Position numbers and translations under genes: made by a program | Shown: positions 1-6,735 of the stretch, piece after piece | Layout of the letters: the number at the start of each line of letters is the position of its first letter | How positions within the stretch are numbered: position 1 is the first letter of the stretch | NCBI GenBank assembly: GCA_029006755.1 | Contig: JAQXGO010000022.1 | Location: 1 to 39,777 of the forward strand | Length of the DNA stretch: 39,777 bases | Direction: 5' to 3' | Source of the DNA: Clostridia bacterium | GTDB lineage: Bacteria > Bacillota > Clostridia > UMGS1883 > UMGS1540 | The notes under the pieces: generated by a model | What the model was told of the DNA's origin: nothing | Databases searched by the model: none | Seen by the model: only the letters and a program-made list of their open reading frames with translations

Positions 1-366
<366 letters not shown>

Positions 367-431
367 CCAAACGAACTATGAGTTCGAAGCATTGTTCAGT
401 TTTGAAGGTATATGCCTTCACGAGAGAAGCA

Positions 432-549
<118 letters not shown>

Positions 550-723
550 CTGCTTTTTCTTGTATTAGAAAAGAAATCCTTTTAAGCGCAGTTAGTGGTA
601 GAGGAATCGAGCAAATCTTGCAGAGCATGATTTCACAGGATACGGAAGCATCCGAGAGAGCGAAGGAATAAACTGGGACAGTCATTGGACATCAACGACA
701 TGCATATAAATATAATTGAATAT

Positions 724-762
724 TCCTCACAAGCTCAGTCGGTAGAGCATGCGGCTGTTAAC
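724..762 (+). pseudogene. tRNA-Asn 5' half, copy 1
   Basis: This stretch matches the first ~38 nt of the intact tRNA-Asn at 1101, covering the D-arm, the 5' side of the anticodon stem and the GTT anticodon. The acceptor strand is changed (TCCTCAC instead of TCCTCCT). The match stops just after the anticodon (GTTAAC) and runs into unrelated sequence (TGATTTGCAGCGAG). There is no T-arm and no 3' acceptor strand, so it cannot make a tRNA. A TATAAT box sits directly upstream, as in the intact copy. Confidence 0.85.
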
Positions 763-912
763 TGATTTGCAGCGAGCGCTGCCGCTGGCAGGGAGTCGAG
801 CAAATCTTGCAAAGCACGATTTCACAGGATGCGGAAGCATCCGAGAGAGCGAAGAAATAAACCGGGACAGTCATTGGGCATCAACGACATGCATATAAAT
901 ATAATTGAATAT

Positions 913-951
913 TCCTCACAAGCTCAGTCGGTAGAGCATGCGGCTGTTAAC
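913..951 (+). pseudogene. tRNA-Asn 5' half, copy 2
   Basis: A second 5' half of tRNA-Asn, identical to copy 1 across the D-arm and anticodon and with the same changed acceptor strand (TCCTCAC) and the same break after GTTAAC. The identity between copies 1 and 2 points to tandem duplication after the truncation happened. It has no T-arm and no CCA end. Confidence 0.85.
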
Positions 952-1100
952 TGATTTGCAGCGAGCGCTGCCGCTGGCAGGGAATCGAGAAAATCTTGCA
1001 GAGCATGATTTCACAGGATGCGGAAGCATCCAAGAGAGCGAAGAAATAAACCGGGAAGTTGTTGGGCATCAACGACATGCATATAAATATAATTGAATAT

Positions 1101-1176
1101 TCCTCCTTAGCTCAGTCGGTAGAGCATGCGGCTGTTAACCGCAGGGTCGTTGGTTCGAGTCCAACAGGGGGAGCCA
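1101..1176 (+). tRNA. tRNA-Asn (anticodon GTT)
   Basis: An intact 76-nt tRNA with an encoded CCA end. The acceptor strands TCCTCCT and AGGGGGA pair, with one G-T pair. The D-arm is GCTC/GAGC, the anticodon stem TGCGG/CCGCA with loop CTGTTAA (anticodon GTT at 1134-1136), and the T-arm GTTGG-TTCGAGT-CCAAC. The discriminator is G. It lies in the same orientation downstream of the 5S gene and is followed at once by a rho-independent terminator. Its 5' half is duplicated twice upstream. Confidence 0.97.
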
Positions 1177-1179
1177 CGT

Positions 1180-1209
1180 CGGAGCAAGTTACGTTTGCTC
1201 CGATTTTTT
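1180..1209 (+). terminator. Rho-independent terminator of the rRNA/tRNA-Asn unit
   Basis: The stem CGGAGCAA/TTGCTCCG, with a short GTTACGT-type loop, is followed by ATTTTTT. It begins four bases after the tRNA CCA end, so it ends the rRNA-tRNA transcript. A diverged second copy lies at 3671-3706. Confidence 0.9.
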
Positions 1210-1252
1210 ATTGCATAAAAAATCAGTCACTCGCTTCACTGCTCCTCCTCTT

Positions 1253-1332
1253 TCGCAAAAGGTCACGGCAAGTCACTCGGCTCGTTTGTAAGCGCACTCG
1301 CTGTCGCTTTGTTGCCTACCAACCTTTTGCGA
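1253..1332. repeat. Palindromic repeat, copy 1 (TCGCAAAAGGT...ACCTTTTGCGA)
   Basis: An ~80-bp imperfect palindrome whose ends are the perfect inverted repeat TCGCAAAAGGT and ACCTTTTGCGA. The interior carries TAAGCGCACTCGC-like text shared with copy 2 at 3706-3786. In both places it directly follows a terminator of the same sequence family, so terminator and palindrome form one module that is present twice around the AT-rich island. Confidence 0.8.
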
Positions 1333-2270
1333 GTAAGCGCCTGCGGCGCAAATGTATCTAAACCGTTTGTTATGTTTTGAATACTTATTTTAAAACTACC
1401 TGAAAACTGCTTTATATCAACATCAATGTAATTTGAAAACTTTAAGCACTCATTCCAATCTTTTATTAAATGCCCATTGTTGTATTTTATCAAGCCTTGA
1501 ATGATACCTCTTAAATCATAAGTGTTTTTTATCATTTGCTTTTTAATTTGGTCTGTTGATTGTTTCCCTTTATAATCATTCTCAAGACAACAAAAAATAT
1601 TGTTTATATTTGAATAGTTATTTAGCACTTTATAAATATAGTTTCGGTTGTTTGCTCCGTTTAATGATATACAACAATATTCTTCATCAACTTTAATCTT
1701 ATTCTGCCAAACAAGTTGAACGAATGAAAACAAGTCTAAACAACTTTCAAATATAAATAATGCTTTTGGGGTTGTGGTGTTCTTGGGTTTATAGAAAAAG
1801 CCTGTATATCTTTCTTTGGTGTAATTACATTTATAATTATTATTTGTTAAAGTGCCTTTTTTGGTAATTGCTACAATGTTTGTTTTTTCTTCATCTTCGT
1901 ATGTGATGAAGCATAGATTATAATTCTTATCAACCATTAAACAATTATGCTTTATCATATTCTCAATAACAAACCTTTCAAAACCTCTTGATGTTAGATA
2001 AGCATAAACACGACTAAAAGCCTTTGACCTTGTTTCTCCGTCTGCTGATGTTAATAGATTTTCTTTTATTATATACCGCAAATCAACGTTTGAAGATGTT
2101 TCTTTTATTGTGTGGGTTGAAAGATATGTATTAAACTCTTTTTCAACATCTTTTTTATATACCTTGTAATAGTAGTAGTTCAATAAATATAGCGACTGCC
2201 TAAAATCTAACTCCAAAAACTCTTGAAGAAAAAACAAAGGCGGATAATTAAAACCTGTGTAAAGATGTTT
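1263..2270 (-). pseudogene. Truncated DUF3991/Toprim-domain protein (mobile-element gene remnant)
   Basis: The frame runs from a stop at 2271-2273 to a stop at 1263; the only plausible start is TTG at 2237. The N-terminal text (YPPLFFLQEFLELDF) resembles the end of a CHC2-type zinc-finger region. The middle matches the DUF3991 pattern (TSRGFERFVIENMI, then NLCFITYEDEEKT and YTGFFYKPKN). ALFIFESCLDLFS and the following CCLENDYKG look like a Toprim-like fold. Such proteins are cargo of plasmids and integrative elements. Both ends look broken: the zinc finger is missing, and the last ~35 codons read into the palindromic repeat (TFAPQALTRKRLVG). The region is very AT-rich. I recognised the family by pattern only, without alignment. 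Confidence 0.65.
1355..1368. repeat. ATCTAAACC direct repeat, copy 1
   Basis: TATCTAAACCGTTT at the left border of the AT-rich island, just inside palindrome copy 1. Related copies at 2533-2546 and 3645-3658 share ATCTAAACC followed by a TT-containing tail. The three divide the island into two cassettes. Confidence 0.6.
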
Positions 2271-2344
2271 CTACAACTATCAATATCTATACACATATTA
2301 TTAAAGGTCTTGACGACATAGACGAATTAGAGATATGCGTATAA
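2252..2344 (+). pseudogene. Tyrosine recombinase (integrase), C-terminal remnant
   Basis: About 30 codons in frame end at TAA 2342-2344 and begin right after a stop at 2249-2251. They read CKDVSTTINIYTHIIKG, then LDDIDELEICV. This is the typical end of phage- and ICE-type tyrosine integrases (GHxDVSTTxxIYTH), including the catalytic tyrosine of the IYTH motif. Everything upstream, including the RHR residues, is missing. It faces away from the DUF3991 remnant, and the two fragments abut at about 2250, so a deletion or rearrangement probably joined them. A strong terminator follows directly. Confidence 0.75.
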
Positions 2345-2348
2345 CACG

Positions 2349-2373
2349 AAAACAGGGCGATTGCCCTGTTTTT
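2349..2373 (+). terminator. Rho-independent terminator after the integrase remnant
   Basis: Perfect 9-bp stem AAACAGGGC/GCCCTGTTT with GATT loop, followed by TTTTTC. It starts five bases after the integrase stop codon. Confidence 0.9.
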
Positions 2374-2393
2374 CATTTGTAAAAATAATGTTA

Positions 2394-2422
2394 TTGAATT
2401 ATGCTATAAAATATGCTATAAT
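2394..2422 (+). promoter_or_regulatory. Promoter-like sequence in the island
   Basis: TTGAAT, 17 bases, then TATAAT. It points toward the acyltransferase gene, which starts about 290 bases downstream. The long leader and the AT-rich setting leave its use uncertain. Confidence 0.4.
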
Positions 2423-2439
2423 TTAAATGTAAATTATTA

Positions 2440-2545
2440 GAAACATTTTGGCAACTGTCAAATAACTGTCAAGCAAAAAATAAGGACTTGAAAGCCTTGA
2501 TTTTACAGGGGTTTGAGATATTAACAGAATGTCATCTAAACCATT
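2440..2545. other. Possible attachment-site region of the lost integrative element
   Basis: Within the gene-free stretch 2374-2710, about 100-200 bases past the integrase end, lie the short direct repeat GCAACTGTCAA/TAACTGTCAA and the partly dyad text GAAAGCCTTGATTTTACAGG, then the second ATCTAAACC repeat at 2533. Short arm-type repeats and a core next to the int 3' end are usual in Firmicute integrative elements. This is inference from position and style; no second att copy was identified. Confidence 0.3.
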
Positions 2546-2546
2546 C
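2533..2546. repeat. ATCTAAACC direct repeat, copy 2
   Basis: CATCTAAACCATTC, which shares 13 bases with copy 3 at 3645-3658. It separates the integrase/DUF3991 cassette from the acyltransferase cassette. Confidence 0.65.
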
Positions 2547-2710
2547 AGTTTTTATGCGGGTTTGCTTATCTTTTGGAAAATTTTATTGGGAGAAGAAAGG
2601 TAGATGTCACACCGTTTTTGCCCAGACTTGCACTACGGACACGCATAAACAGACGTAAAAAACCAGAAGTTTTTGTATTGAGAGTATAATAAATCTTTGG
2701 AGGGAATAAA

Positions 2711-3601
2711 ATGTTGGTTAACAATTTAATGAATGAAATCGGATTTACTAAAGATGAGCAAAATAAATATTATGAATATAAAAATTTGATTGGAACCAGA
2801 ATGGATAGCTATGCCGAAGATTTTATGCGCGGAAAACTATCATTTAACGAAGTGCTGGATAAGGTACATAAATTTCAGAGTTGTGGATTACATCAATACA
2901 CAATAGATTTACTGTTTGTTCTTGAATGTACAAGTTTTTTGCTTGAAAAATATGAATCTAATGGCATATCGAAAAAAATATTTATCGATGCCATGAAAGA
3001 TATTAAATATAAAGTTGAGGAATGTATTCGTGTAAAAAATATATTTGGAATTTTTGTTGTAAAATGGTATGAAAAATTTCTTGACTTAAAACGAATTGCA
3101 TTGGGAAGATTGCAGTATGATATTTCAACATACAATGGAGATGCAATTACAATAAATAATTACACTATACATGAAGGAGATTTTGTACTCTGGTGTCATA
3201 TTCCATCCTCAGGTCCGCTTAATCCGGAATTGTGTATTGAGTCTTTTAAAATGGCATATGATTTTTTTGCAGATAAATTAAATAACGGTATTTTACCCAT
3301 TATGTGTTGTTCTTGGCTGTTATATCCGCAATACAGGGAAGTATTCGGAGAAAAATCTAATATAGCCAACTTTAAAAGTAATTTTGAAATAATTGATGTT
3401 CAAAACAAAGAGAAATTTGACGAAATGTGGAGAGTGTTTGGCGTGGAGTGTGACAGTATAGATATAAACGATCTTCCTTCTAATACCACTATGCAGAAAA
3501 ACTTTATTCAGTATATGAAAAAAGGATATAGCTTTGGCGTAGCAACCGGTTTTATTTTATTTGATGGTGAAAATGTTTTAACGAAAAATAACAATAAGTG
3601 A
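2711..3601 (+). CDS. NAT_N/GNAT_C-type acyltransferase-domain protein
   Basis: A 296-aa protein, intact, with a good ribosome site (GGAGGG) eight bases before ATG. The first half is helical. The second half contains the pattern of the acyltransferase family described by NAT_N and GNAT_C domains: WYEKFLDLKRIALGRLQYD at about 120-140, GDFVLWCHIPSSGPL near 157-171, SFKMAYDFF, then CCSWLLYPQYREVFGEKSNI near 200-219 and a C-terminal GVATGFILFDGE. The acyl substrate is unknown. It is the only intact gene of the AT-rich island, which suggests recent arrival or selection. No partner gene is next to it. Family recognition is by motif memory, without alignment. Confidence 0.7.
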   Translation: MLVNNLMNEIGFTKDEQNKYYEYKNLIGTRMDSYAEDFMRGKLSFNEVLDKVHKFQSCGLHQYTIDLLFVLECTSFLLEKYESNGISKKIFIDAMKDIKYKVEECIRVKNIFGIFVVKWYEKFLDLKRIALGRLQYDISTYNGDAITINNYTIHEGDFVLWCHIPSSGPLNPELCIESFKMAYDFFADKLNNGILPIMCCSWLLYPQYREVFGEKSNIANFKSNFEIIDVQNKEKFDEMWRVFGVECDSIDINDLPSNTTMQKNFIQYMKKGYSFGVATGFILFDGENVLTKNNNK

Positions 3602-3644
3602 GCTGCGCTTTCTTTATCGAACTGTTGAAATTGTGTTTTTTATG

Positions 3645-3658
3645 CATCTAAACCATTC
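3645..3658. repeat. ATCTAAACC direct repeat, copy 3
   Basis: CATCTAAACCATTC, 44 bases after the acyltransferase stop. It is identical over 13-14 bases to copy 2 and marks the right edge of the island, just before the second terminator-palindrome module. Confidence 0.65.
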
Positions 3659-3670
3659 GGAACTCCTGCG

Positions 3671-3706
3671 TCGGAGCAAGCTTTATATCGCTTGCTCTGA
3701 TTTTTT
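3671..3706 (+). terminator. Rho-independent terminator, second copy of the tRNA-Asn type
   Basis: TCGGAGCAAGC pairs with GCTTGCTCTGA (one G-T pair) and is followed by TTTTTT. Bases 3669-3680 (CGTCGGAGCAAG minus its edges) match the terminator after tRNA-Asn at 1178-1209. It can end transcription of the acyltransferase gene. Confidence 0.8.
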
Positions 3707-3786
3707 CGCAAAAGGTCTCTTTCGCGTCGGCTATTCACTTGCAAGCGCGCTCATAACGCCTTTTGCTCGCTGCCAACCTTTTGCGA
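3706..3786. repeat. Palindromic repeat, copy 2
   Basis: 81-bp imperfect palindrome with the same perfect ends (TCGCAAAAGGT/ACCTTTTGCGA) as the copy at 1253-1332. The interior is diverged but keeps CTTGCAAGCGCGCTC, comparable to TTTGTAAGCGCACTC in copy 1. It directly abuts the T-tract of the preceding terminator, as in copy 1. Confidence 0.8.
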
Positions 3787-3874
3787 GTGTGTGTCTGAAG
3801 TGAATTGACTCTAAATCATTAGCTTCTTTCCGAAAAAGATATATTGGATGTTTTTCCAGCTCAAAGTCATTGTT

Positions 3875-4150
3875 CTATATTATTCTGTTTTTGTTTTTGC
3901 TTGATAAATAAGGAATAATATAAAGTCTAATCATTCCGACAATTAATGAAAGTATTGTAAATGATTTACATATAACTCCAGCAATGGAAAAATTGTTGTC
4001 AATAGAACCCCTCTTACGAAAGTTGTATTTTTATTTCCATAGGCAAGGGTGGATAGTACTTTTGCTAACTTTTATATCCCTGCAAAAAAACTAAACCTAA
4101 AACGAAAAACAATATGCTAAAAAAATAGTTGATATAGTTTTTATTTTGCG
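3875..4150 (-). pseudogene. Possible decayed small membrane protein
   Basis: The 568-base stretch between the acyltransferase and the capA-like gene has no intact gene. On the minus strand, downstream of capA, two hydrophobic segments can be read in different frames: INYFFSILFFVLGLVFLQGY, then a shift and a stop, then SIAGVICKSFTILSLIVGMI followed by RLYIIPYL and a stop at 3875-3877. This fits a two-helix membrane protein broken by a frameshift and a nonsense codon. The AT-rich composition can create hydrophobic frames by chance, so confidence is low. Confidence 0.3.
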
Positions 4151-4170
4151 CAAGAGAAATAAAGGTTTTG

Positions 4171-5448
4171 TTATCTCAAAATCAATTTAGCACATCTATC
4201 GCCTATTTCAAATTCTGTGCCGTATGCCTTTGACATTTCGGCATATCTCTCTAAAATAGCATTATCCTTAGCCAGGCGTGGCAACCCAATCTTGGAATGG
4301 CGCATGCCAAGTCCAAGCTCCAAAGGTATGAATGTAAGAGATTTGAGCTTTCCGTCTTTCATCTCAAAAGAGGAAGCAACAGATTCCATCATTACGCTCT
4401 GCCTTTGCAGTCCACAGGTAAAATCACGCGTTCTTGCTTTAAAAAGTGCATACATTGAGCTGTCTGAAGTAAGATTAAACTGCGCATAAAAATCCTCCGG
4501 TGCAAGCTCGCAGTTTTCAAGCTGCAAAAGAAAATCACCAAGTGAATAAAAGATAGGACGCTCTTTGTATAGCTCGAAGGGCCTTAAAAGATGAGGACCA
4601 TGCCCGATTATGGCATGTGCACCGCAGTCTATACACCTATGGGCAAAATCCTCTATGTATTTGGCCGGAAGGGCATCGTTTTCAAACTGTCTGTCGTGGC
4701 TGTGAAGGGAAACAAGTACATAGTCCGCAAAAAAAGCAGCTTCTTCAATAGCTTTTTCGATTCGTGCCATGTCTGCCTTGTTAATTTCCGTTGTAAGTCC
4801 GGGTTTACCGACTGCAAAGTGCGTATCGCCAAGGGCAAATATACCCTCGGGAAGCGGATGTGTATATCCTGATTTTACCATTGCTTCATACTTTATATTT
4901 ACACCTGTTTTTTCGGCAATCCTTTTGAGGTTGGCAATATCCGCATCATCTACCATAAGAGTAGTTTTAATTCTTAAGCCGTTTACACCGGGTCTGCCGG
5001 GTAAAAGCCTTGACTGTTCGCCTGCAAGTGCACCCGGCGCAAAGCTTGTAGTACATGCAATAAGTGCAACTCTGCCCTCGGGCAAATCAAGATATTTAGG
5101 CGCGGCTGCTTCTCTGAGGTTTCTGCCGATGCCGGCGTGGATATAACCTATATCATCTACATTTTTCAGAGTCTGCAATAGTCCTTCGTGACCAAAGTCA
5201 AGGCAGTGGTTGTTTGCAAAGGTTGTCATGTTAAAATTCAGTAGCTTGGTAGACTCCAATACTTTTTTTTCACACCGAAGCCATGTACCACCGCTATAAA
5301 AGTTTGCATAGCAATCCTTATTGACAGTGGTTTCAAGATTAAAAAACCTGACATCGCCAAGATTTAAAAATTCTCTTACTTTTTCTATGCCATCATACGC
5401 AGTCAAAACTCTTTGAATAGAGGTATCGCCAACTGCTGTAAATTTCAT
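4171..5448 (-). CDS. CapA/PgsA-family metallophosphatase-like protein
   Basis: A 425-aa protein of the bacterial capsule synthesis (PGA_cap, CapA) family, which has a calcineurin-like phosphoesterase fold. The family motifs appear in order: KFTAVGDTSIQ at the N-terminus, RFFNLETTV near 35-43, TFANNHCLDFGHEG near 76-89, VLVSLHSHDRQ near 245, AIIGHGPHLLRPFELY near 280-295 and PIFYSLGDFLL near 300. There is no signal peptide or N-terminal membrane helix, unlike membrane-anchored PgsA. The ATG lies one base from the stop of the M20 peptidase gene upstream, so the two are cotranscribed. No pgsBC/capBC genes are nearby, so a role in poly-gamma-glutamate synthesis is not supported. A peptidase-linked hydrolase is more likely. 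Confidence 0.85.
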   Translation of the reverse strand: MKFTAVGDTSIQRVLTAYDGIEKVREFLNLGDVRFFNLETTVNKDCYANFYSGGTWLRCEKKVLESTKLLNFNMTTFANNHCLDFGHEGLLQTLKNVDDIGYIHAGIGRNLREAAAPKYLDLPEGRVALIACTTSFAPGALAGEQSRLLPGRPGVNGLRIKTTLMVDDADIANLKRIAEKTGVNIKYEAMVKSGYTHPLPEGIFALGDTHFAVGKPGLTTEINKADMARIEKAIEEAAFFADYVLVSLHSHDRQFENDALPAKYIEDFAHRCIDCGAHAIIGHGPHLLRPFELYKERPIFYSLGDFLLQLENCELAPEDFYAQFNLTSDSSMYALFKARTRDFTCGLQRQSVMMESVASSFEMKDGKLKSLTFIPLELGLGMRHSKIGLPRLAKDNAILERYAEMSKAYGTEFEIGDRCAKLILR

Positions 5449-5449
5449 G

Positions 5450-6580
5450 TTATCTCAGCTCTCCTTCTGCAAGCATAAGTTCAAGTCCTATTGCAAATCC
5501 CTTCTTTACGGATGCTTTCTCCAGCCATTCTTCCCGAGTGTGCGGTCCAAATCCGTTGCAAACACCAACACAGATTGCCGGAATACCCAACGAGTGAGGA
5601 ATATTCGCATCCGTAGAAGCACTTTTTATCTTGACTTTAAGCCCTGTGTACTTCTGCTGGATACTCTTTGTAAGCTCTGTCAGTCTATGCAATTCTTGCA
5701 TATCCATATGATTCATACAAGGGCGGTCGCCTACAAGTTCTACCTTGAGTTCTTCACAGTTTGCCTTTGCGTTCTCAAATATACTATGATATTTTTCTTT
5801 CATCCAATTCAGACAGTCAACATTGTCTGACCGATATTCAACAAGCATTGAGGCATTTTGCGCAATCGTATTTACACTTGTTCCGCCCTCGATCAAACCT
5901 ACGTTATATGTAGTTTTACTCTCTCCTATTTTAGGAACTTGTATTTTATATATTTCACTGATTATACCGGCAAGCACGTGGATAGCATTGCGATTGCCAA
6001 AATTACTATACGAGTGCCCACCCTCGGTAATGGCGGTGACTTTGTAACGATGGGAACCAACACTTTTATTAGACAGTTGACTATAAAAACTATCAAATGT
6101 ATACATGCGTTTTATTTTGCCTGCAAAGTCTTTAAAAATCTGACGGCAGCCTTTCAGATTTCCAAGGCCTTCTTCGCAAGAATTTGCAACAAACAGTAGG
6201 GTACGATTGAGTTGAATTTTATTGTCAAGAATGAATTTCAGTCCTGCAAGGAGTACCGCAAGACAAGCCACATCATCGGTAATGCCGGGACAATGTATTT
6301 TGTCTCCGTCATCCACATAATGCAGTGGCACATCAAATGGAAAAACTGTATCTGTATGCGCCATAAAAACAGTCATATCATCATTCGCCTCGCCAACGGT
6401 ACAGATGACATTCAGTGCTTCGTCAATATAGGCATTATACGCACCTATGCTTTTTAAATATTTTAAAATATATTCGGCTCTTTGTTCTTCATGGCCTGAT
6501 GGTCCGGGAATAACCGATATTTCGCGCATAAATGTAAGCATTTCATCGTAATAACGATTGGCAATTTCTAATAAATCCAT
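5450..6580 (-). CDS. M20-family metallopeptidase (PepT-like)
   Basis: A 376-aa protein with the metal-binding pattern of M20 di-/tripeptidases: FMAHTDTVF (H75, D77), GITDDVACLA (bridging Asp near 102), NSCEEGLGN (Glu near 136-137), MYTFDSF and a late GPHTREEW histidine. A dimerisation-type middle domain follows EGGHSYSNFGNRNA. It probably cleaves amino acids from small peptides in the cytosol. The ATG at 6580 is preferred over GTG at 6589 because the ribosome site AAGGGGGG ends eight bases before it and overlaps the GTG. It is first gene of a two-gene operon with the CapA-like gene. The promoter is at 6611-6639. Confidence 0.88.
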   Translation of the reverse strand: MDLLEIANRYYDEMLTFMREISVIPGPSGHEEQRAEYILKYLKSIGAYNAYIDEALNVICTVGEANDDMTVFMAHTDTVFPFDVPLHYVDDGDKIHCPGITDDVACLAVLLAGLKFILDNKIQLNRTLLFVANSCEEGLGNLKGCRQIFKDFAGKIKRMYTFDSFYSQLSNKSVGSHRYKVTAITEGGHSYSNFGNRNAIHVLAGIISEIYKIQVPKIGESKTTYNVGLIEGGTSVNTIAQNASMLVEYRSDNVDCLNWMKEKYHSIFENAKANCEELKVELVGDRPCMNHMDMQELHRLTELTKSIQQKYTGLKVKIKSASTDANIPHSLGIPAICVGVCNGFGPHTREEWLEKASVKKGFAIGLELMLAEGELR

Positions 6581-6610
6581 ACGCATCACCCCCCTTGAAA
6601 ATACTAGACA

Positions 6611-6639
6611 ATTATATCACAAATAGCAGAAAAAGTCAA
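6611..6639 (-). promoter_or_regulatory. Promoter of the M20 peptidase-capA operon
   Basis: On the minus strand TTGACT, 17 bases, TATAAT, ending about 30 bases before the start codon. Confidence 0.8.
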
Positions 6640-6690
6640 CAAGTAGAATCACAATACAACACAAAAGATGCAACATATACTTTTCTTGTG

Positions 6691-6735
6691 GCAGACCAAG
6701 TTTTTCGACAGTCTGCACCACCGGTAAACCGGTGG
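6691..6735 (-). terminator. Double hairpin after the EamA transporter gene
   Basis: A perfect 9-bp stem (ACCACCGGT/ACCGGTGGT, AA loop) starts right after the transporter stop codon. It is followed by a second stem (GCAGAC/GTCTGC) around a loop containing TTTTTCGACA. Neither has a clean T-tract on the minus strand, so termination is plausible rather than proven. Confidence 0.5.

Larger units (their letters stand above)
600..1100 (+). repeat. Three tandem ~189-bp units behind the 5S gene
   Basis: Three head-to-tail copies run from about 600 to 1100. The shared marker TGCATATAAATATAATTG starts at 701, 890 and 1078, so the period is 189 then 188 bp; copy 3 has a one-base deletion and a few changes near 1056. 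Each unit contains a hairpin with a GNRA-type loop (GGATGC-GGAA-GCATCC; one mismatch in copy 1), an AAATC/GATTT pairing and a TATAAT box just before the tRNA-like part. A GCAGCG/CGCTGC hairpin occurs at the two inter-unit junctions. Units 1 and 2 end in a 5' half of tRNA-Asn, unit 3 in the intact gene. The start of copy 1 is diverged. Confidence 0.9.

Noticed and set aside
600-1100. Tandem repeats as a CRISPR array
   Set aside because: The units are contiguous ~189-bp duplications, without short repeats alternating with unique spacers and without cas genes.
1059-1361. 100-codon plus-strand frame over the tRNA
   Set aside because: It is read through tRNA-Asn, its terminator and the palindromic repeat, and has no protein character.
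1263-3601. Functional ICE or prophage
   Set aside because: Only a 30-codon integrase tail and a doubly truncated DUF3991 gene remain; there are no transfer, replication or structural genes.
4171-6580. Poly-gamma-glutamate capsule operon
   Set aside because: No pgsB/capB or pgsC/capC gene is present, and the CapA-like protein lacks a membrane anchor.
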